A stretch of DNA of 36,403 nt from Hyphomicrobiales bacterium (GTDB lineage Bacteria; Pseudomonadota; Alphaproteobacteria; Rhizobiales; Beijerinckiaceae), in the NCBI GenBank assembly GCA_019247605.1, contig JAFBAS010000087.1, positions 1-36,403 on the forward strand, given 5' to 3'. How positions within the stretch are numbered: the first letter of the stretch is position 1; the number at the start of each line of letters is the position of its first letter. The position numbers were made by a program, and so were the translations under genes. Below the pieces are notes generated by a model. That model did no database searches. It saw only the letters and a program-made list of their open reading frames with translations, and had not been told where the DNA came from. This document shows positions 1 through 7,985 of this stretch, piece after piece.

Positions 1-106
1 GGAGAGCAGAAAGCACAAGCGCACGAACCGCATGACGGCGCCAGCGCGAGCGCCGTGCTGTCAAGGCGGCGACCCCAGTCGCCGAGGCAGCCCCGCCGAC
101 GTTCAT
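1..106 (-). CDS. N-terminus of an unidentified protein, cut by the window edge (possible YdcF/DUF218 family)
   Basis: An open frame on the minus strand runs from an ATG at 106 to the window start without a stop, about 35 codons. Its first residues are small and polar, followed by a basic stretch rich in Arg and then a hydrophobic run (AVRALVLSAL), which looks like the cytoplasmic lead-in to a first membrane segment. An in-frame TTG near 148 could extend it. It lies downstream of ftsX in the same orientation. In many Rhizobiales the gene after ftsX is a YdcF-family (DUF218) membrane protein followed by plsC. That identification rests on synteny only, because no family motif is inside the window. 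Confidence 0.35.
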   Translation of the reverse strand, partial: MNVGGAASATGVAALTARRSRWRRHAVRALVLSAL

Positions 107-422
107 CCGCGACCCCGTCAAAGGCGGTGCTCGACTGTCATGGCGCAAGGGCAAATTCGAGCGAATTCCTTCATGCCAAGTTAATCTCGAAGGCGCCGAC
201 CACCAATAAGCATTTGGGCGCGCGATCGACCACAATGCTATGTCTTTGATCAAGCTCATATCTTTTTAACATGGAACATCCCCGAAGGCAGCGGTGGCGA
301 ACAACTTTGCGCGCCCTTATCGACCGGTCATGTGCTTTTTTTGGACCGTCCCCGAAGCTTTTGCGTGGCCTCTTGGAGCCGAATGCCGATCATTCTCATG
401 CGAAAAGCTGAAGCCCTGATTG
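107..422. other. Intergenic stretch between ftsX and the edge gene
   Basis: I see no supported gene in these roughly 316 bases. The word TCCCCGAAG occurs twice, near 290 and 350, about 60 bases apart. No hairpin with a U-tract follows the ftsX stop at 423, so read-through from ftsX into the edge gene is possible. The ATG-rich plus-strand reading here encodes an Arg/Pro-rich string typical of a non-coding frame. Confidence 0.4.
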
Positions 423-1415
423 TCACGCCATCGAGCGCAAACGCCGCTTCACTGTGAGCCGTGACACGATCGAGGTTGAAAAAGCGACAGTCACCGCGAC
501 CGCCGCAATGAGAACGTAGCCGAGCGCGCCGAATCGAAACGAGCCGAAAACCGCCTCCATCTGATCGGCGGCCGCGCTCGATGCGAATGTCGTGGAGAGA
601 ATGCCCGCGACGAAATAGCAGATCGCCGCGGCCGCCGCGCCGATGGCACCGCCCTCGACGCCGAGCGCAAAAAACCGCCGCTGGAATTCACCCGCGACAA
701 AATTGTCGTCGGCACCGACGAGGTGCAGCACCTCCACCACCTCATGGTTGAGAGCGACCGCCGAGCGCGTCGCGAAGCCGACGGCGAGCCCGCTCGCGGC
801 GAGCACAAGAACGACGATGCCGATCGCGACGACGATGAGCGCGTTCGCCATGGTGGAGAGGCGCGAGATGAAGGCACGATGATCATCGAGCGAGGCTGCG
901 GGGCCAAGCGCCGCGAGCCTGCGGCTGAGATCGGCCGTGTCCGGTCGGGCATGCGGTTGTTGCCCAAGCGTAATCATGCGCGGGATGGGCAAGTCGGTGA
1001 CGTCGAGTCCCGTGCCGATCCAGGGTTGCAGCAGCGCTTCGGACTCGGCGCGCGTGTAGACCTTCACTTCGGATACCCCATTGGTCTTGCGCGCCGCGTC
1101 CGCCGCGGCGGACACATCGGCTTCGATATCACGGCCCGGCATCGGGCGAACCTCGATCGTCATCTCGCTTGCGATCGAGGATGTCCAATCGTTGACGGCA
1201 CGCGCGACGAGGTAGGCAGCGCCCGCGGCAAGACAAGCGAGAAACGTCATGATGGCGATGACCATCACGAGCGAGCGGCCGGCGATCGAACGTTGGGGGA
1301 CCAGCGAACCTTGGCGACGCAGGAGCCCACCTGACGGCGGTGGCGACGCGGCGGGCGCCTCGCCCGTGTTTCCGTTCTTCGTGGAGGAGGTGGCGGCACG
1401 AATGCTTCCTCTCAT
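423..1415 (-). CDS. ftsX: Cell division ABC transporter permease FtsX
   Basis: This 330-residue protein is the membrane partner of FtsE. The FtsEX complex sits at the division site and controls peptidoglycan hydrolase activators in the periplasm. The first 45 residues are polar and Pro-rich (cytoplasmic). A membrane segment follows at about 46-70, then a periplasmic domain to about 185, and three further segments near 190-212, 245-272 and 295-320, matching the four-segment FtsX topology. The ATG at 1415 overlaps the ftsE stop by four bases (ATGA), so the two are translationally coupled. An EnvC-like protein, the usual FtsX client, is encoded elsewhere in this window (18147-19592). The family is clear from topology and the ftsE partner, though FtsX sequences themselves are poorly conserved. 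Confidence 0.9.
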   Translation of the reverse strand: MRGSIRAATSSTKNGNTGEAPAASPPPSGGLLRRQGSLVPQRSIAGRSLVMVIAIMTFLACLAAGAAYLVARAVNDWTSSIASEMTIEVRPMPGRDIEADVSAAADAARKTNGVSEVKVYTRAESEALLQPWIGTGLDVTDLPIPRMITLGQQPHARPDTADLSRRLAALGPAASLDDHRAFISRLSTMANALIVVAIGIVVLVLAASGLAVGFATRSAVALNHEVVEVLHLVGADDNFVAGEFQRRFFALGVEGGAIGAAAAAICYFVAGILSTTFASSAAADQMEAVFGSFRFGALGYVLIAAVAVTVAFSTSIVSRLTVKRRLRSMA

Positions 1416-2107
1416 GGGTGGGGCTCATCGATCGAGAGACGGCCCTCGCTGAGCACCATGCGGCGCGCTTGGAACTGTTCCATCAAGGAGTAGTCATGGG
1501 TGGCGATGATGATCGCCGTGCCGAGGCGATGCAATTCCACGAACAGGCGCAGGAGCCTGCGCGCCAACGTCGGATCCACATTTCCGGTCGGCTCGTCCGC
1601 AATCAGGAATTCCGGCTTGGCGATCAGCGCGCGCGCGATCGCGGCGCGCTGTTTCTCGCCGCCGGAGAGCACCGGCGGCAGCACATGCATGCGATCACCG
1701 AGGCCGACCCATTGCAGAAGCTCGACGACTTCCGGACGGTAGTTCGCCTCGGAACGGCCTTGGACCCGCATGGGAAGCGCGACATTCTCAAAGGTCGTGA
1801 GATGATCGAGCAAGCGAAATTCCTGAAAGACCACGCCCGTCTTGCGGCGAACCATCGTCAGCTCGGACTCGGACATGCGTGCCACATCCGAGCCATACAT
1901 TTTGATAAGGCCGCGCGTCGGACGCAGCGAGAGCATGATCAGCTTCAGCAAGGTGGATTTGCCGGCGCCCGAAGGCCCGGTCAGGAATTGAAACGAGCAA
2001 GGTGCGATGGCGAAGGTCAGATCCCGCAGCACCTCGGGGCCGATGCCATAGCGCATGCCGACATGCTCGAAGCGGATCATCGGCGCCGCGTCGCGTGCAT
2101 CATTCAT
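1412..2107 (-). CDS. ftsE: Cell division ATP-binding protein FtsE
   Basis: The 231-residue ABC ATPase has Walker A GPSGAGKST at residues 44-52, a Q-loop around VFQEFRLLDH, signature LSGGEKQR, Walker B FLIADEP followed by TGNVD, and the H-loop ATHDY. The phrase FQEFRLLDHLTTFENVALPM is characteristic of FtsE rather than other ABC ATPases. It would dimerise on the cytoplasmic face of FtsX. The start at 2107 gives a nine-residue extension before MIRFEHVG; a second ATG at 2080 is the classic FtsE start, and neither has a clear Shine-Dalgarno. The gene is divergent from the DUF3426-like gene that starts at 2242, so the 134-base gap should hold promoters for both. Confidence 0.95.
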   Translation of the reverse strand: MNDARDAAPMIRFEHVGMRYGIGPEVLRDLTFAIAPCSFQFLTGPSGAGKSTLLKLIMLSLRPTRGLIKMYGSDVARMSESELTMVRRKTGVVFQEFRLLDHLTTFENVALPMRVQGRSEANYRPEVVELLQWVGLGDRMHVLPPVLSGGEKQRAAIARALIAKPEFLIADEPTGNVDPTLARRLLRLFVELHRLGTAIIIATHDYSLMEQFQARRMVLSEGRLSIDEPHP

Positions 2108-2241
2108 CGGCTGTTAACCATGCTCGACGACCATTCACCATCAGCCGGAAGTCTTTGCCGCACTCCATTTTGCGATCGGCATTTGCCAGGTTGCGAGGCA
2201 GACGCAAGCCCGGCGCGGCTTGGAACGTCGAGGAGCTGAAA

Positions 2242-2766
2242 GTGAGCCTCACTTACGACGCCCTGACACATTATCCCACAAGGCCGGCGCGAAAAGGTGA
2301 GGCACTTGCCCCGCGCAAAGCGGGCGCGCAGGCAGAGCCGGGCCTCAGGCGCCGGTTTGACGTGCTTGCCGTCGGGCTCGCCTTCCTCTTCGCGCTTCTT
2401 GCCTGGGCCAAACCTGGAATTGTGGTGAGCCTCCTGCCGCGGATGGCTGAGGTTTACGCAAGCATCGGGCTTCCGGTCAATCTTCGCGGCCTTGCCTTCG
2501 AGCACGTGGCAGCCCGTCTCGAGGAGGCCGACAAAGGGCGGTTCCTCACGATCGAGGGGCTTTTGCGCAATATCTCGCGCAAAAAGCTCGACGTGCCTCG
2601 GCTGCGCCTCGTGCTCTCGGACGGCATGGGAAACCCGGTCTATAGTTGGACAGCGAGCTCGGGGATCGGGGCATTGCCGCCGGGGGAGACGGCGCCCTTC
2701 CGCGCACGGCTCGCGGCTCCGCCCTCGGAGGCGCGAAAGATCACCGTCGATCTCGTTACCGAATAA
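2242..2766 (+). CDS. Single-pass membrane protein resembling the C-terminal part of DUF3426 proteins
   Basis: I choose the GTG at 2242 because GGAG (2232-2235) lies six bases upstream. This gives 174 residues. After a basic N-terminus (about 1-36) there is one membrane segment (about 38-58, VLAVGLAFLFALLAWA), then a soluble domain with the pattern LEEADKGRFLTIEGLLRNIS and a final VDLVTE strand, resembling the DUF3426 domain found beside ftsE in many alphaproteobacteria. Those relatives normally begin with an MJ0042-type zinc ribbon (two CxxC pairs). No such pairs appear upstream in any frame, so this version seems to lack the ribbon. The function is unknown. The longer open frame back to 2002 runs antisense into ftsE and is unlikely to be used. 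Confidence 0.6.
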   Translation: MSLTYDALTHYPTRPARKGEALAPRKAGAQAEPGLRRRFDVLAVGLAFLFALLAWAKPGIVVSLLPRMAEVYASIGLPVNLRGLAFEHVAARLEEADKGRFLTIEGLLRNISRKKLDVPRLRLVLSDGMGNPVYSWTASSGIGALPPGETAPFRARLAAPPSEARKITVDLVTE

Positions 2767-2930
2767 GATCGCAGCGCCTCGCGTTTCGAAGAAACAGGCC
2801 GAGGCCCGCTGGGGCGCAAGCGCGCCATCCCCATCATCACCAGATTGCGATAAAGAACTTGAGCGCTCGGCCGGAAGGCGGCCCGGGAGCGCAGAGCTTC
2901 GCCCGATGATTGCAAAATGAGGACTGCTAC

Positions 2931-4103
2931 ATGACCAAGGATGCTCTGCGCGCTGGTGCCAACGAGAAGTCATTGTCGCCGCGGACCCTGGCCGTGCAGG
3001 CGATGGGCTCCATCGACCCCATCACCAAGGCCATCGTTATGCCGCTGCACATGGCGACCACTTATGTGCGCGACCCCGACAACCAGTATCGTGCCGGATT
3101 TTCCTATGGACGCCCGCATAATGCCACGGTCCAGGAGGCCGAGGCCGTCCTCGCCATGCTGGAAGGCGCGGAAGGCGCCCTTCTCTTCGGTTCCGGCATG
3201 GCGGCGATCTCGGCCGTGTTTCAGGCCTTCGAGGCGGGCGATCACATCGTCGCGCCGGAGGTGACCTATACGGGCTCGCGCAATTGGCTGCGCGATGAGG
3301 CGAAGCGGCATGGCATCACCTTCGCCCGGGTCGACACGAGCGACCTCGAAATCCTGCGGAAGGCGGTCGAAGCCGGGCCCACGAAGCTCGTCTGGCTCGA
3401 GACACCCGGAAATCCGCTCTGGACGATCACCGATATCGCGGCCGCGGCGAAGATCGCGCATGCGGCCGGTGCGAAGCTTGCCGTCGACTCCACCGTCGCA
3501 ACACCGGTGCTGACCAACCCGCTCGCGCTTGGCGCCGATATCGTGATGCATTCGGCGACCAAATATCTCAACGGCCATTCGGATGTGATCGCCGGCGCTC
3601 TCGCCTTTGCGAAGCGCGACAGCCTCTTCGAGCGCCTTCAGGCAATCCGCACGATCTATGGCGGCGTGCTCGGCCCTTTCGAGGCCTTTCTGCTCATGCG
3701 GGGCATGCGCACCTTGCATTTGCGCGTCGAGGCGCAATGCCGAACCGCGATGTTTCTCGCCGAGAAGCTTTCGGCAAACGCCGCAGTCACTCGCGTTCTT
3801 TACCCCGGCCTTGCGTCCCATCCCAACCACGAAGTGGCAAACCGCCAGATGCGCGGCGGCTTCTCGGGAATGCTTTCCATCGCGGTGCGGGGCGGAGAAG
3901 CGCGCGCCGTCGCGACGGCGGCGCGCGTCAAGATTTGGAAGCGCGCAACCTCGCTCGGCGGCGTCGAAAGCTTGATCGAGCACCGCGCCTCGGTCGAAGG
4001 CGAAGGAACCCCCTGCCCGCCCGATGTGCTTCGGCTATCCGTCGGTCTCGAAGATCCGCAGGACCTTCTCGCCGATCTCGATCAGGCACTTACGGGGGAG
4101 TAG
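2931..4103 (+). CDS. PLP-dependent cystathionine gamma-synthase/lyase family enzyme
   Basis: This 390-residue enzyme belongs to the Cys/Met-metabolism PLP family (cystathionine gamma-synthase, cystathionine beta/gamma-lyase, O-acetylhomoserine sulfhydrylase). The PLP-binding lysine is Lys211 in SATKYLNGHSD. Other family marks are GSGMAAISA near 87-95 (phosphate binding), the SYGRPHN motif, DSTVATPV around the PLP-ring Asp, and the C-terminal TSLGGVESLIEHR. The ATG at 2931 is preceded at seven bases by ATGAGGA; an upstream in-frame TTG at 2910 lacks such support. Which reaction it catalyses cannot be decided from sequence alone, because these subfamilies differ by few residues. It stands alone, converging on argB across a hairpin. 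Confidence 0.85.
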   Translation: MTKDALRAGANEKSLSPRTLAVQAMGSIDPITKAIVMPLHMATTYVRDPDNQYRAGFSYGRPHNATVQEAEAVLAMLEGAEGALLFGSGMAAISAVFQAFEAGDHIVAPEVTYTGSRNWLRDEAKRHGITFARVDTSDLEILRKAVEAGPTKLVWLETPGNPLWTITDIAAAAKIAHAAGAKLAVDSTVATPVLTNPLALGADIVMHSATKYLNGHSDVIAGALAFAKRDSLFERLQAIRTIYGGVLGPFEAFLLMRGMRTLHLRVEAQCRTAMFLAEKLSANAAVTRVLYPGLASHPNHEVANRQMRGGFSGMLSIAVRGGEARAVATAARVKIWKRATSLGGVESLIEHRASVEGEGTPCPPDVLRLSVGLEDPQDLLADLDQALTGE

Positions 4104-4136
4104 CGAGTAGCTACTCACTTCTCGCTACTCGCCCCC
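4103..4136. terminator. Hairpin between two convergent genes
   Basis: GCGAGTAGC (4103-4111) pairs perfectly with GCTACTCGC (4124-4132) around a 12-base loop, followed by CCCCC then TTT on the plus strand. It starts on the last base of the PLP enzyme stop codon and lies five bases from the argB stop. Position and stem fit a shared terminator, but the T-tract is short, so it may only partly terminate. Confidence 0.45.
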
Positions 4137-4137
4137 T

Positions 4138-5028
4138 TTACCGCTTGATGATCGTCCCCGCACCGTGATCCGTGAAGAGCTCGACCAGAACCGAATGGGG
4201 CTGCTTGCCGTCGAGGATCGACACCGCTTCGACGCCTTGCTCGATGGCGTAGATACAGGTCTCGACCTTCGGGATCATGCCGGCCGTGATCGTACCGTCG
4301 GCGATGAGAGCACGGCAGCGATCGACCGTGAGCTCGGAGAGGAGGTTCTTGTTCTTATCGAGGACGCCCGGAACATCGGTAAGGAGCAAGAGGCGCTTTG
4401 CCCGCATCGCCCCGGCGATGGCGCCGGCGAAAGTGTCGGCATTCACGTTGTAGGTCCTGCCGTCGGGGCCGGGGCAAACGGGAGCGAGCACGGGAATCAA
4501 CTCGGCCTTGAGCACGGCGTCCAGAACCGTGCGGTCGACCTTTTCGGGCTCGCCGACGAGGCCCAGATCGACGATGGCCTCGATCTGGCTGTCCGGGTCG
4601 ACAACGCTGCGGGTGAGCTTCCTGGCGGTGACGAGCGAGCCGTCCTTGCCGCACAAGCCGACAGCCTTTCCCCCCTCGGCCGAGATCCAGCTCACGATCT
4701 GTTTGTTGATCGAGCCGGCGAGCACCATCTCCACGACCTCGACCGTTTTCTCGTCGGTCACACGCAGACCGTCTCGGAATTCGGATTTGATGCCGAGCTT
4801 GTCGAGCATGCTCCCGATTTGCGGGCCGCCGCCATGGCAGACGATCGGCTTCACGCCCGCCTGCTCGAGCAGCACTACGTCCTCGGCAAAATCCTCTGCC
4901 GCGGCCGACGAGCCGAGCGCATGGCCGCCGTACTTGATCACGACAACCTGTTGATCGTAGCGCTGCATGTGCGGCAGCGCCTGCACCAGGAGATGCGCCT
5001 GGGCGGACGCGGTGGGCAAGTCGGTCAT
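4138..5028 (-). CDS. argB: Acetylglutamate kinase
   Basis: The 296-residue protein phosphorylates N-acetyl-L-glutamate in the second step of arginine synthesis. [12 protein letters not shown] at about 28-39 holds the phosphate-binding lysine and glycines, CHGGGPQIG at about 64-72 is the second nucleotide/substrate loop, and [13 protein letters not shown] near the C-terminal half is typical of the amino acid kinase fold. GMIPKVE, the arginine-sensitive ArgB signature, is also present, so feedback inhibition by arginine is likely. Length and the start [12 protein letters not shown] match Rhizobiales ArgB. No strong Shine-Dalgarno precedes the ATG at 5028. The usual neighbour engB is not here, so the local order differs from the commonest rhizobial one. 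Confidence 0.95.
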   Translation of the reverse strand: MTDLPTASAQAHLLVQALPHMQRYDQQVVVIKYGGHALGSSAAAEDFAEDVVLLEQAGVKPIVCHGGGPQIGSMLDKLGIKSEFRDGLRVTDEKTVEVVEMVLAGSINKQIVSWISAEGGKAVGLCGKDGSLVTARKLTRSVVDPDSQIEAIVDLGLVGEPEKVDRTVLDAVLKAELIPVLAPVCPGPDGRTYNVNADTFAGAIAGAMRAKRLLLLTDVPGVLDKNKNLLSELTVDRCRALIADGTITAGMIPKVETCIYAIEQGVEAVSILDGKQPHSVLVELFTDHGAGTIIKR

Positions 5029-5066
5029 GGAAGGAAGCTGTTCCGAAGGTTGAGACCTCCCCCTTA

Positions 5067-5101
5067 CTAGAGCATTTTCCGGTCCCGTGGGAACCTGTTT
5101 T
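5067..5101 (+). repeat. Decayed copy of a short Rhizobiales intergenic repeat
   Basis: The segment begins CTAGAGCATTTTCCGG and continues through CGTGGGAACCTGTTTT. It resembles from memory an abundant intergenic repeat of Rhizobiales with the skeleton TAGAGCAT, then TCCG, GTGGGAACC and GGTTTT. A second, shorter match starts at 32979. It lies in the 165-base gap between argB and the broken serine hydrolase gene. Confidence 0.5.
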
Positions 5102-5109
5102 GGTGGGAT

Positions 5110-5154
5110 GCGGCGAGGAGCGACCAGCAGGAGGCTCTCCCTTCTCCCCGCCGC
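5110..5154. repeat. Inverted repeat downstream of the broken hydrolase gene
   Basis: GCGGCGAGGAG (5110-5120) pairs with CTCCCCGCCGC (5144-5154) with a single A-C mismatch, leaving a 23-base loop. It lies 40 bases past the hydrolase stop on the minus strand. No U-tract follows in that direction, so I do not call it an intrinsic terminator. Confidence 0.4.
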
Positions 5155-5193
5155 TCGGGTCCCCCTTTCTTCAGTTGCTCCTCGGTTCTTCCA

Positions 5194-6474
5194 TCACTTC
5201 TCGATGGCGGCGTAGACCATGTTGCGCAACAGGCTGCGGTAATGAATGCGCTGCTTGGGCGACTGCATCATGAAAATCGTGAACATGTCGTTCTTCGGAT
5301 CGACCCAAAAGTAGGTGCCGCCGGCACCGCCCCAGTACCAATCGCCGGGCTCGCCATTCGCGGCCGAGCCGCCGCGCGTGAGACGCACCGCGACGCCAAG
5401 CCCGAAGCCGTAGCCCGGGCCCGGCAGATAATAGGGGCCGGGATGAACCTGGGATCCTAGCTGGTCGGTGGTCATGTAGGCGACGGTCTGCGGGCCGAGA
5501 TAGCGCTTGCCTTCGAGCGATCCGCCATTGAGAAGCATCTGGAGAAAGCGCGCCTAATCGGCCGCCGTGGACACCATCCCGCCACCGCCGGATTCCCAAG
5601 GCCTGACCTCGGTCGGATCGCTCATCGTGAGATCGACCCCCATCACCTTGTCATCCGAAAAGGGCTGAGCGAGGCGCGATTTGCGAGAAGGTTCGGTGAC
5701 GTAGAAGCTTGTGTCCGGCATCTGCAAGGGATCGAGCAGCCGTTCCTTTTCGAACTGGTAGAGCGATTTGCCGGATACGACTTCGACGATGCGCCCCAGA
5801 ACATCGATCGAATAGCTGTAATCCCAGGTCGTGCCAGGCTGGTAGGCAAGCGGAAGTTTCGCGAGCCGGTCCATGAGCTCGGCATTGGTGAATTTGCCGC
5901 TCAACAGGTCGACATTCTGATAGGCTTTCTTCACCAGCGTGTCGCCGAAGAAACCGTAGGTGATGCCCGAGCTATGGCGCATCAAATCGAGCACGGTGAT
6001 CGGCCGGTTCGCCGGGACGAGCTGCATCACATTCGTATCCCCGCCCGCCGGATTGGCGACCGCGCCGCCGACGTTCATGTTGGTAAATTGCGGCAGGTAT
6101 TTTGAAACGGGGTCGTCCAGCGACATGAGACCGTCCTCGACGAGCGTCAGCGCCGCCGTGACCGTGATCATTTTGCTCATCGAATAGATGCGGAAAATAG
6201 AATCGGAGCTCATCGGCGCGTTTTCTTGGGGGTCGCGCGCCCCGACCACCTGCAGATATGCGATCTTGCCGTGTCGAGCGATGAGCAGCACACCGCCGAC
6301 GAGATTCTTCTGGGCTACGTCGTTCTTCAAAACGGCTGTGATCTTGTCGAGACGCTCGGCGGAAAGACCCACTTCACCTGGCGCGACGCGCGGAAGCTCG
6401 GCGCAAAACACGCTGGTCGAGAGAAGGCCCGCAAAAAGCGCGGCCAATCCGGTCCTGAAGCTCAGGCTTCGCAT
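5194..6474 (-). pseudogene. Serine hydrolase (class C beta-lactamase/esterase family) broken by one amber codon
   Basis: Read through one TAG, this frame gives a 426-position protein. GAGG about seven bases upstream supports the ATG at 6474. Residues 1-25 form a signal peptide ending SVFCA. The catalytic Ser-x-x-Lys is S98-M-S-K101, and the second motif lies at Y219-S-Y221. At codon 307 (5554-5556) the frame meets TAG, exactly where relatives have Tyr in STAADYARFLQMLLNGG. The same frame then continues intact for 119 residues, including WGGAGGTYFWVDP, a late active-site region of EstB-like enzymes, to TGA at 5194. One substitution explains the break. TAG is an ordinary stop elsewhere here (the PLP enzyme and nepR), so recoding is unlikely. 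It is either a recent pseudogene or a sequencing error; without the last part the enzyme should be inactive. Confidence 0.8.
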
Positions 6475-6606
6475 CTCAACACCTCGATTGAAGGGAAACT
6501 TGGTGGCTAGCATCCGCAGGCTGGACCGTAAGGCGACGATCACCTGCCTTCAACGCGTGCACGCGATTTTGTGATCAAGAGAAGAGAGTACGAGATGACG
6601 AGGTCG

Positions 6607-6635
6607 CGCGATCGATCGCGGCGAAAAAAAGCCGC
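6607..6635. repeat. 14-base perfect palindrome next to an A-loop hairpin
   Basis: CGCGATCGATCGCG at 6607-6620 is a perfect palindrome. It overlaps the stem GCGGC (6618-6622) that pairs with GCCGC (6631-6635) around a loop of G and seven A residues. They lie 36 bases past the stop of the Lrp-type gene (minus strand), between it and the hydrolase gene. They could serve as a terminator or binding site, but no true U-tract follows the stem. Confidence 0.35.
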
Positions 6636-6671
6636 AAGACATCCAGGCTTTTCGGTGAAAACGCCTACTCT

Positions 6672-6929
6672 TCAAAAGGCCTTGAACGTGATCATCGTGC
6701 GCGTATCGAGGATTTCGGGAATCGTTTGCACCTTCTGCGCCACGAAATGGCCGATATCGACCTCGGGATCGAGGTGGAATTTGGCGATGATGTCGTAATT
6801 GCCCGCCGTCGAGTAAATCTCGGAGGCGATTTCGGCATCGGCAAGCGCGCTGGCGACCTCATAGGTTTTGCCAAGCTTGCACTTGATCTCGACGAAGAAG
6901 GTCTGCATTCCCTTGGACTTCGCGGGCAT
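6672..6929 (-). CDS. Stand-alone Lrp/AsnC-type ligand-binding (RAM) domain protein
   Basis: This 85-residue protein is only the alpha-beta ligand-binding and oligomerisation domain of Lrp/AsnC regulators. The pattern TFFVEIKCKLGKTYEVASAL, then EIYSTAGNYDIIAKF, then IPEILDTRTMITF matches that fold. The N-terminal helix-turn-helix is absent. Such stand-alone domains form ring oligomers and are thought to sense amino acids, possibly by mixing with full-length Lrp proteins. The ATG at 6929 has GAGGAG about nine bases upstream. A second ATG at 6908 gives the minimal 78-residue domain. It is monocistronic and divergent from the pgsA operon. The ligand cannot be predicted. Confidence 0.8.
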   Translation of the reverse strand: MPAKSKGMQTFFVEIKCKLGKTYEVASALADAEIASEIYSTAGNYDIIAKFHLDPEVDIGHFVAQKVQTIPEILDTRTMITFKAF

Positions 6930-7104
6930 GTCGAAAAGCTCTCCTCGTGGCCTCGATTGTTCAATCTAGCATCCGGGCGCTTGCGCCGCCATCACCAACC
7001 CGGCGCCATGCCTTCTCGCGGGCGCGGATGGAGAGGCCAGCCGGCTGGCTCATCACGGCGTCGTGGGTTGACGCGCGGACGAGGCGGATGTTCAGTCGGC
7101 CGCG

Positions 7105-7737
7105 ATGTTGCATTCTCCCGCATTGAGCACGCGTTCGCGGCGGATTTGGAATCTGCCGAACCTTCTCACTTGTGGCCGCGTGCTCGCCGTTCCGGCCGTT
7201 ACGGCCCTGCTTTTCTGGCACGCCGAAAATTGGATGCGCTGGCTTGCGCTCGCCATTTTTGCCGCGGCGGCCGTGACCGATTATTTCGACGGTTACCTCG
7301 CCAGAGCCTGGAGCCAACAATCCACGCTCGGTCGCATGCTCGACCCGATCGCGGACAAGCTGCTCGTCGCTGCAACTCTTCTCATGCTCGTGCACGCTGG
7401 AACGATCCAATCCTGGTCGATCTGGGCCGCAATCGTCATTCTTTGCCGTGAAATCCTCGTCTCGGGTTTGCGCGAGTTCCTGGCGGAGCTGCGTGTCAGC
7501 GTGCCGGTGACTGCGCTAGCCAAATGGAAGACCACGGTCCAGCTCGTCGCGATCGGGTTCCTGATCGCAGGTCCAGCCGGGGAAGGGGTGCTCCCCGGCA
7601 TCGTGACCACCGGCCTTGCCCTGTTGTGGATCGCGGCGGCGCTTACGATCTACACGGGATGGGATTACATGAGAGCCGGAATGAGGCACGTGATCGACGA
7701 GGAGGATGGGCCCGCGAGCGGGGGCAGGTCACCGTGA
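7105..7737 (+). CDS. pgsA: CDP-diacylglycerol--glycerol-3-phosphate 3-phosphatidyltransferase
   Basis: The 210-residue inner-membrane enzyme makes phosphatidylglycerol phosphate from CDP-diacylglycerol, the committed step to phosphatidylglycerol and cardiolipin. The CDP-alcohol phosphotransferase signature is complete: D59, D62-G63, A66-R67, G76, D80 and D84, with these Asp residues binding two metal ions. The opening IWNLPNLLTCGR is typical of PgsA. Hydrophobic segments lie near 28-40, 46-58, 85-100, 110-125, 145-160 and 168-185. The stop overlaps the moaD start by four bases (GTGA). Pairing of pgsA with moaD is a known alphaproteobacterial arrangement. The Shine-Dalgarno before 7105 is weak. 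Confidence 0.93.
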   Translation: MLHSPALSTRSRRIWNLPNLLTCGRVLAVPAVTALLFWHAENWMRWLALAIFAAAAVTDYFDGYLARAWSQQSTLGRMLDPIADKLLVAATLLMLVHAGTIQSWSIWAAIVILCREILVSGLREFLAELRVSVPVTALAKWKTTVQLVAIGFLIAGPAGEGVLPGIVTTGLALLWIAAALTIYTGWDYMRAGMRHVIDEEDGPASGGRSP

Positions 7738-7985
7738 AGCTCTCCTATTTCGCTTGGGTGCGCGAGAGGATCGGCAAGGCCGAGGAAGAGATCGAGCTGC
7801 CTCCCAATATCGCCACCATCGGAGATCTCCTCGCTTGGCTGAAGGGCCGAGGCGAGGAATATGCACATGCCTTCGAGCACGCCGAAATCGTGCGTGCCGC
7901 GATCGATCGGCGTCACGTACGATCCGATGCCTCGATCGAAGGTGCGCGTGAGATTGCCTTTTTCCCACCGATGACGGGAGGATGA
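7734..7985 (+). CDS. moaD: Molybdopterin synthase small subunit (sulfur carrier)
   Basis: This 83-residue ubiquitin-like protein ends in Gly-Gly, the tail that is adenylated and thiocarboxylated to carry sulfur for molybdopterin synthesis. KLSYFAWVRERIGKAEEEIELP at the start and AFFPPMTGG at the end are family signatures. I choose the GTG at 7734, whose GTGA overlaps the pgsA stop; its own ATGA stop overlap couples it to the next gene, the MoeB-like activator that would adenylate it. The partner moaE, which often follows moaD, is not in the window. Much longer open frames upstream are antisense-like shadow within pgsA. Confidence 0.88.
   Translation: MKLSYFAWVRERIGKAEEEIELPPNIATIGDLLAWLKGRGEEYAHAFEHAEIVRAAIDRRHVRSDASIEGAREIAFFPPMTGG

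Noticed and set aside
55-249. Plus-strand Arg/Pro-rich ORF at the window start.
   Set aside because: Composition is typical of non-coding frames, and the minus strand has a better candidate gene start.
5171-5599. Arg-rich open frame overlapping the broken hydrolase gene.
   Set aside because: It is the shifted frame of the hydrolase; the true frame has family motifs on both sides of the amber codon.
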